This document shows positions 29,083-37,445 of a stretch of 51,127 nt of DNA, one piece after another. This stretch comes from Sphingomonadaceae bacterium (lineage in GTDB: Bacteria > Pseudomonadota > Alphaproteobacteria > Sphingomonadales > Sphingomonadaceae), in assembly GCA_020847445.1 (NCBI GenBank), contig JADLBY010000026.1, forward strand, positions 1 to 51,127, in the 5' to 3' direction. The notes beneath the pieces were generated by a model. The model made no database searches. It was given only the letters and a program-made list of their open reading frames with translations, and was not told the origin of the DNA. Each line of letters starts with the position of its first letter. The first letter of the stretch is position 1. Made by a program: the position numbers and the translations under genes.

Positions 29083-29493
29083 TCAGAAAGGGAAACCGAC
29101 CGGCAAAAAGATGTGATCCCACATCTGATCGTCGGATTCTAATTGCCGATTTTCGATGCACCATTCGATAATGAAATCCCATAACTTGGGTTCACTGCGC
29201 AGCGATCGTCGCAATGGCGGAGTGCCGACGCGTTTTTCGAAGAGGTCACCAAATATCGAACCGGCTGATCTGTCACCGTTGCGATGATAGTAAAGGCGAA
29301 AGCCGACGCCTCTGCCGATATCATCTTCCTGAATTGCATCAAAGCAAGTTGGACGGCTCTTGAGGCCGCAACAGGTAAAGCAGTTTTTCCACATTGGGTC
29401 GGGTGACAGACCGGAACCGTGGCATTCTGTGCAGTCGACCCTTTGTGGTAATTCCTCAGTGTTCCATGGATTTTTTGGTGGTTGCGCGCTCAC
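29083..29493 (-). CDS. Hypothetical phage protein with DnaJ-like cysteine pairs
   Basis: Unrecognised protein of 136 residues. The N-terminal part has CTECHGSG and CFTCCG, two CxxC pairs resembling half of a DnaJ-type zinc finger; the remainder is acidic and rich in aromatic residues (WDFIIEWC, MWDHIF). Last gene of the early operon before the recombinase promoter. Its start overlaps the stop of the next gene upstream by four bases. Confidence 0.7.
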   Translation of the reverse strand: MSAQPPKNPWNTEELPQRVDCTECHGSGLSPDPMWKNCFTCCGLKSRPTCFDAIQEDDIGRGVGFRLYYHRNGDRSAGSIFGDLFEKRVGTPPLRRSLRSEPKLWDFIIEWCIENRQLESDDQMWDHIFLPVGFPF

Positions 29494-29897
29494 TTTTCAC
29501 CCCAAGTCATACGGTCAGATTTGCGCCGGGGCGCGGCGGGCTTTCCAAGATTCACATTCGCGTGGATGTAGGCCAGCTGTTCTTTGTTTGAGGCGATGAC
29601 GCTGGTCCAAAATTCCAGATACCAACTGTGATCAAAATACGTGGTGCCTCGCCCAACAAACAGACGAGACATATCAGCGTTAGGACCGGGCCGCAGGACG
29701 CGCGCCTTTATATTTTTCCCCATTTCCCGGGCACGTTCTTCGAGATAGCGGGCTTTTCTAATATCATTCGTGAAGACTGTATCGCCATCCTTCATAGCTG
29801 AAAGCATTGCATGGGTGCGCCCGGTCTGCCGAGAATGCATTTCAAAACGCTCGATGTGCGCCTCTATACTTGCGCCAAATCCATAATCTGTCGTCAT
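29490..29897 (-). CDS. Hypothetical phage protein
   Basis: Unrecognised protein of 135 residues from the ATG at 29,897, chosen because it overlaps the stop of the 53-residue zinc protein (ATGA); the frame can be read back to 29,969 but would then overlap that gene. Segments such as GRTHAMLSAMKDGDTVF and DIRKARYLEERAREMG suggest a helical, possibly nucleotide- or nucleic-acid-related fold, but no family is assigned. Confidence 0.7.
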   Translation of the reverse strand: MTTDYGFGASIEAHIERFEMHSRQTGRTHAMLSAMKDGDTVFTNDIRKARYLEERAREMGKNIKARVLRPGPNADMSRLFVGRGTTYFDHSWYLEFWTSVIASNKEQLAYIHANVNLGKPAAPRRKSDRMTWGEK

Positions 29898-30055
29898 TGG
29901 ACACCTGCCTTGGCAAGTGCTTCCTCCACCTGCTTTCGGCACTTCCGGCACGTATCGTAGCCCAGCCACTGGCCGCGCGCTTTGCCGCCTAGGCGGGGTC
30001 CGAGCACCGTTTCATTGCATCCCGGAATGGTGCAGGGTTTAGAAAATAGTTTCAT
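29894..30055 (-). CDS. Very small zinc-finger protein (53 residues)
   Basis: Short gene found by its position. ATG at 30,055 overlaps the methylase stop (ATGA) and its TGA overlaps the next start in the same way. The protein has CTIPGC near the N-terminus and CRKC near residue 37, so four cysteines that can hold one zinc, within a basic sequence. Many phage early proteins of this size bind nucleic acid or host enzymes; the role here is unknown. Confidence 0.7.
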   Translation of the reverse strand: MKLFSKPCTIPGCNETVLGPRLGGKARGQWLGYDTCRKCRKQVEEALAKAGVQ

Positions 30056-30834
30056 TGCTCATACTCCTCATAGGCCGCGGTGATGCGGCGGATGGCGGTT
30101 TCGATATGTTTGGGGTTGTGCTCGATGCCGGTGAAGGTCTTGCCTGCCTTGATCGCGGCAACTCCTGTGCTGCCGGTGCCCATGAAAGGGTCGCAGACGG
30201 TCTGGCCAGCGACGTTGCGCATGATCTTGTCCATGACTTCGTCGGGTTTGACGGTGGGATGATCCCATTCTTTTGATTGGCGAGGCCTAGCCGTCACATG
30301 GCGATGCATGTCGTGATGATCACCCACTGGATGCCAACCACCGTTCCAAGCATGGATATAGGGCTCGAGATCGGGCAGATAATGCTTGTTGCGCATCGGA
30401 GAGGGATTGGGCTTGATCCAGACGCACAATGCAGCCCGGTTGAATTTCTCTCGAAGCCGCGAAAGCATGTCAGCCGCAAGGATGGTGTCAGTGCTGAAGA
30501 TATCTCCGTCGACAAGGTCGGTAGTCAGGTTCGCAATCTGATCATTGTGGCAAAAGACGATGACCGAGCCTGAATAGGCCGGGTCGATTATTCTATGGTC
30601 AAAACCACGGTCGAGACCTTCAGCATGAATCTTATCGAGGTTCTGTCTGGTTTCTCTGAACTTGCCACCGCCGCTGGTCTTAATGACGTAGGGCGGGTCC
30701 ATGACGTCAGCGTCCATCCAGCCCAGCGTCGGGCGGATGTGGTAGGCATCGCCAAAGTAGAGGCGGTGATGGCCGATCTGGATGATACCGGGCACATGCT
30801 CCGGATCGGGCAAGTTCGCGATAAGGCCGCTCAT
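30052..30834 (-). CDS. Phage DNA methyltransferase (N6-adenine or N4-cytosine)
   Basis: SAM-dependent DNA methylase of 260 residues. The catalytic motif DPPY is at 46-49 and the SAM motif DPFMGTGSTG at 215-224, so the catalytic motif comes first, as in beta-class enzymes. The stretch between them is the likely target-recognition region. No restriction endonuclease is adjacent, so it is probably a lone methylase protecting phage DNA or acting in regulation. Both ends overlap neighbours by four bases. Confidence 0.88.
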   Translation of the reverse strand: MSGLIANLPDPEHVPGIIQIGHHRLYFGDAYHIRPTLGWMDADVMDPPYVIKTSGGGKFRETRQNLDKIHAEGLDRGFDHRIIDPAYSGSVIVFCHNDQIANLTTDLVDGDIFSTDTILAADMLSRLREKFNRAALCVWIKPNPSPMRNKHYLPDLEPYIHAWNGGWHPVGDHHDMHRHVTARPRQSKEWDHPTVKPDEVMDKIMRNVAGQTVCDPFMGTGSTGVAAIKAGKTFTGIEHNPKHIETAIRRITAAYEEYEQ

Positions 30835-31049
30835 CGATAGGCCTTTCCGTCATTGCCATGGCCAAGGTGCCAGTGGTGGCAGATGCTGCAGCGGTAGGTT
30901 TGAAGGCGGGTGACATCGCGCTTCTTTTCCTTGTGGCTGTTCATCCATGATTTCGCGCGACCAATGCGGTCGGCCTTGGCTTTGATCGCCGCACCTTTGG
31001 TGGGGTAGCATTCCTTGCCGTGGCAGCTGATGGCGACATGGTGCTTCAT
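30831..31049 (-). CDS. Small zinc-finger-like phage protein
   Basis: Unrecognised 72-residue basic protein from the ATG at 31,049, which sits in the overlap with the upstream stop. The C-terminal YRCSICHHWHLGH segment has two Cys and several His that could bind zinc; an upstream CHGKEC provides further ligands. Translationally coupled to the methylase. Confidence 0.65.
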   Translation of the reverse strand: MKHHVAISCHGKECYPTKGAAIKAKADRIGRAKSWMNSHKEKKRDVTRLQTYRCSICHHWHLGHGNDGKAYR

Positions 31050-31240
31050 TCGCCTTGCCCTTCGGTCAGCGTGGCAGCCTTTCGGGCGCGGCCCAGCCAT
31101 TCCATTGCGCCGTTGGGATCGCGATCATCGGCGCAGCGCATGGCGTTGCGGGCGAAATCCATCACATCCTTCGCATGGGTGCGCAGCTTTCCGCAGGATG
31201 GCAGCATGGGGCCGATGTCTTCATGGGCTTCGCTGGTCAT
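31046..31240 (-). CDS. Hypothetical small phage protein
   Basis: 64-residue protein from the ATG at 31,240, overlapping the stop of the ASCH gene (ATGA). Mostly helical and charged, with no recognised motif. Position within the coupled early operon is the main support. Confidence 0.6.
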   Translation of the reverse strand: MTSEAHEDIGPMLPSCGKLRTHAKDVMDFARNAMRCADDRDPNGAMEWLGRARKAATLTEGQGE

Positions 31241-31737
31241 AGTCCGGCCCCCTCTGGGGTGGGCCAGTTCCACAGGCCTTGCTTGCCTTTCATCGGGATG
31301 GGTGCTTCCCATGTTTCGATATCGAGCATCGGCCAGCCCCAATTGGCATGTTCGTCACGGTCGCTATCGTTGGCGCGGGGTACACCGAATTCTTCGGCTA
31401 TTTCGGTACCAAGGCGAGGTTCACCGACGATCGCTGTGCCGATGCCACAAGCGAGTGGAAGTCCGTAATTGAAAGCCCGATTTAGTATCGGGATAGCCTT
31501 ATCGGGGATGAGGCAGGTTTCTGCCGCGCGAAGTGCGATGGTTTCGCATTTGTCACGCAGAGCGAGCAAGCCGAAGAGGTTGCTAACCTGATCCATATCC
31601 ATCTTGCGAGCTGATGCATGAACGACGATACGCTGCCCGATGATACTGGCGGGCGGACGCCAACTGCGAAATTCATAGGGTTTTGCACCTGCAATGATGA
31701 GGCTGGCCCATGGTTGCCAGATGGTCAGGGCTTTCAT
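31237..31737 (-). CDS. ASCH domain protein
   Basis: 166-residue protein whose first 60 residues fit the ASCH domain, a PUA-like fold linked to RNA or modified nucleoside binding: MKALTIWQPWASLIIAGAK is followed by YEFRSWRPP, matching the G-K-x-x-E-x-R signature. The rest includes a WGWPMLDI segment. The start overlaps the stop of the truncated cytosine methylase by four bases. ASCH proteins are frequent in phage early regions; the role is not known. Confidence 0.8.
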   Translation of the reverse strand: MKALTIWQPWASLIIAGAKPYEFRSWRPPASIIGQRIVVHASARKMDMDQVSNLFGLLALRDKCETIALRAAETCLIPDKAIPILNRAFNYGLPLACGIGTAIVGEPRLGTEIAEEFGVPRANDSDRDEHANWGWPMLDIETWEAPIPMKGKQGLWNWPTPEGAGL

Positions 31738-31949
31738 GATCCGTACCCCATTCCAGAGAGGGCCTCGATCGGGTCGACCTCCCACACGTCCTGACAATAG
31801 TGGCGGCTATCCGGATGGTTGGCCATGTGCATGGCGATGGCCTCCGGATCGTGGTTGATGGCGATGTCGACCGAACGGCCTATGGCTGCTTCGATGCCGG
31901 TGGAGGCTCCACCGCCCCCTGCGAAGTTATCGATGATCAGGCCCGTCAT
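31734..31949 (-). pseudogene. N-terminal remnant of a cytosine-5 DNA methyltransferase
   Basis: 71 residues that hold only motif I of a Dcm-type methylase: LIIDNFAGGGGASTGIEAA, then the INHDPEAIAMH segment that corresponds to motif II. Family members have about 300 or more residues and a PCQ or PDC catalytic motif, absent here: the frame stops after GMGYGS directly at the ASCH start. Most of the gene seems to have been deleted. The fragment keeps an intact start overlapping the previous stop, so it may still be translated as part of the coupled chain. Confidence 0.8.
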
Positions 31950-32275
31950 TGTCCGGCCTCCGGCGATGCAACCGCGATTTCGACGTCCATGCCGATGCAG
32001 TTGCGGACGGCTTCGGCGATGGCGCTGGTGTCGATGCTGATCGCCTGGTCGGGCTGATCGATCCGGATGTGCGCGGAGAGCGACGGGATTTCGAACAGCG
32101 CCAGCGGAAGTTCGACCTTCAGATTGATCGCCCGTTCGTTGCGCGCCAGTTTGGGATAGGCGGCGGTTACCCGCACTGATGGTCGGGTCGAGTATTCACC
32201 GCGCCCGATGATCAGCCAGAAGTCGAGCAGCAGTGATTTGCTGGCCCGGCTTTCATATCCGTAACGGACGGTCAT
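31946..32275 (-). CDS. Hypothetical phage protein
   Basis: Unrecognised protein of 109 residues with alternating charged and hydrophobic segments (VRVTAAYPKLARNERAI, LNLKVELPLALF-like region), likely a beta-rich fold. It overlaps both neighbours by four bases. No family assigned. Confidence 0.65.
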   Translation of the reverse strand: MTVRYGYESRASKSLLLDFWLIIGRGEYSTRPSVRVTAAYPKLARNERAINLKVELPLALFEIPSLSAHIRIDQPDQAISIDTSAIAEAVRNCIGMDVEIAVASPEAGQ

Positions 32276-32682
32276 GCTGCACCTGCCTTGGCAGCAGAAT
32301 ATTGCGCCTCACCCCATGCACATGCCTGGGCAATCAGCGCTTCGACATTTTCTCCGTAAAATAGCTTTGTCCGCCAATGACCCCAAGAAAATGAAACAGA
32401 GGTATCATTGATCTTTGTGAAAACAGGACAATCAGCCAGCAGCAGATAACCATGCATTCCTTTGTTGAACGCATCGCACCACAGCTCTTCCCAGTCGATC
32501 GAGTCATGATCGAAATCGTCATCATAGTTAGGAATCAGCGAGGCAATCTCTGGCGGTAGTTCAGTATACTCGATTGCATCAGTGAAAACGTCGCTGGGCC
32601 CATCACTGCAACCAAAAATCGGCCAAATGCCAGCGATGCGGATATTGGTATCAAAAATTTTTTTGGCGAGTTCCTTGCTCAT
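32272..32682 (-). CDS. Hypothetical acidic phage protein
   Basis: 136-residue protein from the ATG at 32,682, which overlaps the HD protein stop. The middle is strongly acidic (YDDDFDHDSIDWEELW near residue 52), with the aromatic segment SFSWGHWRTKLFYG later. Such acidity is seen in DNA-mimic inhibitors, but nothing specific supports this beyond composition. Confidence 0.65.
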   Translation of the reverse strand: MSKELAKKIFDTNIRIAGIWPIFGCSDGPSDVFTDAIEYTELPPEIASLIPNYDDDFDHDSIDWEELWCDAFNKGMHGYLLLADCPVFTKINDTSVSFSWGHWRTKLFYGENVEALIAQACAWGEAQYSAAKAGAA

Positions 32683-33455
32683 GCCGCGATCCTTTCTTCG
32701 GTGATGAGTTCGATGGGGGCCAGCTTGGCGAAGCGCTCGAGGAAGGGGCGTTCCCAATTGGCGTTGGGGCGATGCAGGTTGCGGATGTGGACCGAGGCGC
32801 AGTGCGCGGCGTTCAATTCGCGCGGCTCCAACCGGCGGAAGGCGTGTTTTGTTGGTATGCCCCGGATGACGTGATCTTCGGCAGCCAGCATGATGATATC
32901 GACCCGCTTGACCGAAGCCTTGTCGGCCATCGGTACTCGAAAGCGCTTGAAACAGCGTTGTTCGTGCATCGTCTCAATGCGGGCATAGGCTTCGCCCAGA
33001 AGGCGCTTCAGCGGGGATGTGATGTCCTTGATCACTGCCTCTGTCGCGTCGTGCATCAGAAAGTCGTAGGCGATTTCCCTTGGCGCAATCATGCTGCCGA
33101 CCACACTATGGGCTGCGACTGGCCACCATCCGGCAATCTGGCCATTGAAACGGCATTCACGGGCAAGGCCAGATGCGATGTCGCGGATGTGGACGCGCGA
33201 ATAATCCGGATCGGCCAGATCGATCAGAACGCCAGAGCGTAACAGCGAGCCATATTCCAGTTCTTCGCCCGTACCCGACACCGGCGTTGGCGCGCCACCT
33301 GTGACCGAAGTGTGTCCGGAAAAATCGGCAGCAGCGATGCAGTCTCCGCAAATCAACTTGCCTGCAATCCAGCGCCATTTGGGCGGGGGAAGGGTCGCAT
33401 TTCCTCCATTAAATTCCGCTTTGCAGCGGCTGCAAATTTGGGTGATGATTTCCAT
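32679..33455 (-). CDS. HD-domain phosphohydrolase with N-terminal zinc ribbon
   Basis: 258-residue protein from the ATG at 33,455, which has GAGGAAG upstream; the frame extends further but overlaps the 58-residue gene. Cysteines 8, 11, 36 and 39 form a zinc ribbon. The HD metal site is His116 in VAAHSV, His135-Asp136 in FLMHDATEA and Asp186 in KRVDII, and the segment KDITSPLKRL resembles 5'-deoxynucleotidase YfbR. A role in reshaping the deoxynucleotide pool during replication is inferred. Coupled to the next gene by ATGA. Confidence 0.82.
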   Translation of the reverse strand: MEIITQICSRCKAEFNGGNATLPPPKWRWIAGKLICGDCIAAADFSGHTSVTGGAPTPVSGTGEELEYGSLLRSGVLIDLADPDYSRVHIRDIASGLARECRFNGQIAGWWPVAAHSVVGSMIAPREIAYDFLMHDATEAVIKDITSPLKRLLGEAYARIETMHEQRCFKRFRVPMADKASVKRVDIIMLAAEDHVIRGIPTKHAFRRLEPRELNAAHCASVHIRNLHRPNANWERPFLERFAKLAPIELITEERIAA

Positions 33456-33478
33456 ATCGGGGCTTCCTCTCTTTAGCT

Positions 33479-33655
33479 TCAAGAAAACTGGATCAGGTTG
33501 ATGGCGATGCCGCCTACGGCGACGATGATCATCGCGATCGAGGTCGGCACATCGGGCAGCCATGTCGGCAGACCGGGCTGGCGTTGGTGCGCGCAGGTGC
33601 GGCAGCTGCATGTGCTGGGGTGGATTTTGGACGGCAGTCGTCGACGCTGTGTCAT
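33479..33655 (-). CDS. Very small membrane protein (58 residues)
   Basis: ATG at 33,655 overlaps the upstream stop (ATGA). The N-terminal half is basic with CSCRTC; residues about 39-56 form one membrane helix ending in INLIQFS. Coupling and the clean helix argue for a real gene. Role unknown: a tiny membrane peptide in an early operon could act in exclusion or host takeover. Confidence 0.6.
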   Translation of the reverse strand: MTQRRRLPSKIHPSTCSCRTCAHQRQPGLPTWLPDVPTSIAMIIVAVGGIAINLIQFS

Positions 33656-34188
33656 GACGCATCACTCCTCTTTTGTTGAAGTCTGGCCTGATGGCGGCAC
33701 TTGCCGGTCAGGATGGCGTTGCGGTGCATTTCACCCATCGCGCCAATCGGCCCGTGTTCGGGGTCGTAGTTCCAGCGCAGGGCGATCACATCATGCGCCT
33801 GGTCGGAAAGTTTCTTGCTGACAGGCCCTCGCGTTTCCCGAAACATCGCGCCCAGAACGTCGACGCTGTTATCGAGTTCGGCACAGATCGCGGCGCGGTC
33901 TGCCTCGGTGATCGGGATGGGGCCTGCGTCCTTCCCATCCTTTGTTGCGATGATCCATTCCAGATCGGCGACGATCAGGCCGAATAGATCGAGCGTTCGC
34001 TTGGCTTCATCCCCGCTGATCTCCCTGCGTTGAACCATCATCGGGAAATTGCGTTCGCGGGTGGCGAGCATGGCCTTTGCCTGCTCGAGCATGTCGTCGT
34101 GATTATATCGGGCCGATGGCGGCTCCGGGCAGATGATGCCCGACCAGATGCGAAAGCCCTGTGGAGCTTCGGCGTGGGGAGTGGTCAT
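33652..34188 (-). CDS. Hypothetical phage protein
   Basis: Unrecognised protein of 178 residues, largely helical, with a segment DDMLEQAKAMLATRERNF and later DNSVDVLGAMFRE. It overlaps the primase-helicase stop and the small membrane gene start by four bases each, so it is in the coupled early operon directly after the replication gene. Confidence 0.7.
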   Translation of the reverse strand: MTTPHAEAPQGFRIWSGIICPEPPSARYNHDDMLEQAKAMLATRERNFPMMVQRREISGDEAKRTLDLFGLIVADLEWIIATKDGKDAGPIPITEADRAAICAELDNSVDVLGAMFRETRGPVSKKLSDQAHDVIALRWNYDPEHGPIGAMGEMHRNAILTGKCRHQARLQQKRSDAS

Positions 34189-36932
34189 ACCATCCTCCCC
34201 GCTTTGACCGGCGCTTCGAAGACGTAGCAGCTGACCACTGCGCCGCCGGGGGTGTTGGTATCGCGGCTCGATGCGATGAATTTGCGGCTCTTGCTGTGCT
34301 TCAGCAGCTTGCGCAGTTCGCGCAGTTCGGCAGGCATCTGCAGCCGTGCATTGTTGATCCGCTGCTCATAGGCGGTCAGGCTGATTGCGATGATACCTTC
34401 ACCGGCCTTGCGGGAAAGGTTGATGCTATTGCCAGCCTCCCATTGCCCCGCATCTTCTCGCGCCAGCATATGTTCATATTTTTCCCAGAATTCGGCAACG
34501 ACCGGATGATCGCCGCCGCTGGTCTGTTGCCGCGCCAAGGCCATGCGATCGATGTGCGCAATGGTTTCCGCAAGCCATTCGGGGCGCAGCTTTTTGGGGA
34601 AGAGATGGTCGAGGGCATCGACAGTGGCCGCAAGTTGGCTGTGGTTGATGATGCAGCGGCGATTGTGGAGGCCCTTTATCCGCTCCGCCATGCCCGCCTT
34701 GTGATGCTCAAATCGTTCGAAATAATAGGGCAGGAATTTGTCTTCAGCTTTCGCCAGATGGATGATGGTGCCGCTGACGTCTTCCAGCTGGATATTGGCA
34801 ATCCGCTCCGCCGCCGCCGTTGTTGTGGGTGACCATCGTGCTTTGTCGATGGTGATGGGCATGATGCGTTCGAGTACCGCCGGCATCGCATCGATCGGCA
34901 GGTTCTGCATGAGGTAGATGGTGCCAAGGAAAGGCGGTTCATGAACCTGATTGTCGCTGGTCTTTACGGCCAGACCGCGCGGGTTGCGGCCATTGTAGAG
35001 CACCAGCAATTCATTCCAGTCGAACTGACGGCCGTGGAATCGGTTGCCGTCGCCTTCACCGCGGTTGCCTTCGATAAGGCCGGTCGGCATGCCCGACCCT
35101 TCCATGAACTTGCGGCTGATATAGCTGGCGGTGCCCTTGTTCGGGTCAAAGCCTTCATATTCGGTGCGCCCGAACAGTTTCCACAGGAACTCGATCAAGG
35201 TGGTTTTGCCGCTGCCGGGTTCGCCGGTGATTTCAAGAAAGCCGATGCTCGCCTGCCGTTTGCGGATCTGCACCGCGAAAAGAGACATGGTGAAAAAGGC
35301 GAGGCTGACCAGTCCTTCCGGCCCCCATGCCGTCCACAGGTCTTCAATCCAGTCAAAGCGCAGCTGCTCCGGATCATATTGAATATCGAGCATGCGCTGC
35401 TTCGACTGAATCTTCACCGCGCGGTTGCCGATGTCGAAATAGTCTTCGCTGTTGATCTTCAGGACGCGGCCCTGATGGACGGCGATATCGCCCAATACCC
35501 AAGCGCCGTGGCGCGGCGAATAGCCAGTGAACTTGATCGGCTCGACCGTCTTCAACTCTCGGGTCTGCGCCGTCATGATGCGGTCCAGCTGTTCGCCGGT
35601 GCCTGCCCACATGGCAGCAAAATCCATCATGCGTTTCTTGAACTCGCCGCTCGACGAACAGGCGTTCGAGGAAAAACGCGCCTTGGCGGTGGGGCGCGTT
35701 GTCGGGAAATCGACCTGCAGATAATATGCACCGCGATCTTCGACCGGATCGAACTCGTGATACAGGATGCGAAAGGCGCAGTTGGCTACAACATCGAGGT
35801 CGAATTTAGGGCTGCGGTCGCGGGGATTGTCTTCGTCGTCGGCTTCAAAGCTGACCTTGCACCACCAGGTGACATTGTTGTGCCGAAACCAGAACTGGCT
35901 CCGCCCCATCTGCCGCCGTTCATAGAGCAGCTTGGCTTTTTTGATCGGGGTCGGCGCGATGGTGACGGCACCGTTCCAAAGATAATCCTCGATCGCGGCT
36001 TCGCTCAAAGGGGCCTTGTCGCTATCACCCTTCCAGTCCCGATGACGCAGCCACAAATCGTTCCAGTCGAGCTTTCTGCCTTCGCCATCGGGGCGCACCT
36101 GCGCGGCCAGTGCTTCCCAGCCTTCGGCCTTGGCCTGCTCGACAAATTTCTTGGTATAGCGGACACCGGCTGCACCCACATCATAGGCGAATACCAGCGT
36201 CGGGCGATGCTTGGGGTTGTCACTGGCGGCGATGGCCTTGCGAAGCGCCTGAAGGAAATGTTCCGGCCAATTGTTGACCGACATGCCGCCTACCGCCGCG
36301 CGCTTTGTCTTTCGGTCCTTGAAGGCAAGGTTCAGCGCCCAGGCATCGAATATCCCTTCGGCAATCCATATCTGATCGACCGTCGCCAGATATTCGTCGC
36401 TATGATCCGGCATCCGCCAGACAAGCCCGTCGCGTGACGCGTGGTTCGGCAGTTTCTCCAAGATTTTGGGGTCGCGCCAGCGGAAGCGGGCCTTGCGGTC
36501 GAACCGACCGGGCCGATCAATAATGCGTTCCCACCAACTGTCGTTCGGCAAGGCAAAGCGAACGGTAGAGCTGGTCTGACCGGTTTTCTGATCCTTGTAG
36601 AGTTCCTGGGTGTAGGCCCCGCGCATACCCATCAGATCGAGCCCGCGTTCGTGGCTGAGATAGGCGTCAGCGGTCGCTGTCGGATTTTCGGGCGTTGCGG
36701 GGTTGGATTTTGACCAGTCCTCGAACAATTCGGGCAGCAGCGATTTTACGCTCTCGCTCCATCCGCAGCGGTCCTCCCTGCTGCATTTCACAACCTTGGG
36801 GGACGTAGCGCTGCAATAGACTTCGTTGCGGTTGCAATCGGGGCATTTGCCCTGCTGCAGCCATGCGCCCTTGACGCTTTTGAAGTTGAAACGCGCCTTC
36901 AGTTCGGAAACTATTTTCTCTTCAAATGTCAC
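34185..36932 (-). CDS. Phage primase-helicase
   Basis: Replication protein of 915 residues. The N-terminal zinc-binding domain has CPDC (30-33) and Cys50/Cys56, as in DnaG- or gp4-type primases. A toprim-like region follows, with AEGIFDAW around Glu192 and YDVGAAG around Asp251. The helicase part has Walker A GEPGSGKTT near 569-579, then a long C-terminal region. The GTG start at 36,932 overlaps the previous stop (GTGA), which is why it is preferred over the longer frame. It replaces the rolling-circle gpA system of P2. Confidence 0.88.
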   Translation of the reverse strand: MTFEEKIVSELKARFNFKSVKGAWLQQGKCPDCNRNEVYCSATSPKVVKCSREDRCGWSESVKSLLPELFEDWSKSNPATPENPTATADAYLSHERGLDLMGMRGAYTQELYKDQKTGQTSSTVRFALPNDSWWERIIDRPGRFDRKARFRWRDPKILEKLPNHASRDGLVWRMPDHSDEYLATVDQIWIAEGIFDAWALNLAFKDRKTKRAAVGGMSVNNWPEHFLQALRKAIAASDNPKHRPTLVFAYDVGAAGVRYTKKFVEQAKAEGWEALAAQVRPDGEGRKLDWNDLWLRHRDWKGDSDKAPLSEAAIEDYLWNGAVTIAPTPIKKAKLLYERRQMGRSQFWFRHNNVTWWCKVSFEADDEDNPRDRSPKFDLDVVANCAFRILYHEFDPVEDRGAYYLQVDFPTTRPTAKARFSSNACSSSGEFKKRMMDFAAMWAGTGEQLDRIMTAQTRELKTVEPIKFTGYSPRHGAWVLGDIAVHQGRVLKINSEDYFDIGNRAVKIQSKQRMLDIQYDPEQLRFDWIEDLWTAWGPEGLVSLAFFTMSLFAVQIRKRQASIGFLEITGEPGSGKTTLIEFLWKLFGRTEYEGFDPNKGTASYISRKFMEGSGMPTGLIEGNRGEGDGNRFHGRQFDWNELLVLYNGRNPRGLAVKTSDNQVHEPPFLGTIYLMQNLPIDAMPAVLERIMPITIDKARWSPTTTAAAERIANIQLEDVSGTIIHLAKAEDKFLPYYFERFEHHKAGMAERIKGLHNRRCIINHSQLAATVDALDHLFPKKLRPEWLAETIAHIDRMALARQQTSGGDHPVVAEFWEKYEHMLAREDAGQWEAGNSINLSRKAGEGIIAISLTAYEQRINNARLQMPAELRELRKLLKHSKSRKFIASSRDTNTPGGAVVSCYVFEAPVKAGRMV

Positions 36933-37345
36933 GCTGCTTCGCCCTCCGCATGGGCGATCGCGCTGTCGATTGTCGCTGATGCTATGCCGACCGCTCTGCA
37001 GCGATCGATGAAGGTCTTGCGATCCATACCGGGTGCGATGCACCCGCGCCCCAACCAGTAAGTCAAAACCCGCCGAACAAATGTACGGTCATCGCCGCTG
37101 GGTTGTACCGTGACTGTCGAAACGGTCACTTCCTTCGGTTTTACTGGCGGAGTCCCTATGTTGCGAAGCCGGTTGTTCAGCATCAGTATGTGCGTGACGT
37201 GCGGGATGCTCATTCCTTCGGCATCGGCAATTTCCTTCGCCTTCACGCCATCGTCATAGGCGGCGCATATCCGTTGATCGCGGCTCATCCGGTTCTTTCC
37301 ACGAACCTTGGCCTGTGGCGCCGGGGCTATTGCGGTGGCTGACAT
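36929..37345 (-). CDS. HTH-type phage protein upstream of the primase
   Basis: 138-residue protein from the ATG at 37,345, with GGAG seven bases before. A helix-turn-helix-like segment, KAKEIADAEGMSIPHVTHIL, lies around residues 34-53. Position directly before the primase-helicase, with overlapping stop and start, suggests a replication accessory or origin-binding role, but this is inference. Earlier in-frame starts exist but lack ribosome sites. Confidence 0.7.
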   Translation of the reverse strand: MSATAIAPAPQAKVRGKNRMSRDQRICAAYDDGVKAKEIADAEGMSIPHVTHILMLNNRLRNIGTPPVKPKEVTVSTVTVQPSGDDRTFVRRVLTYWLGRGCIAPGMDRKTFIDRCRAVGIASATIDSAIAHAEGEAA

Positions 37346-37445
37346 GACTCTCCTGTTCGCCGGAATCGGCGTTTGATCTGGGTTGACCTTTCGGTCGTCT
37401 TCGGCTCGGGGCGTTGGATTGTTCGGGGGTCGGGGCTGGCGGGTG

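Noticed and set aside
30052-30834. Restriction-modification system
   Set aside because: Only methylase-like genes are present; no adjacent endonuclease-like protein was recognised.
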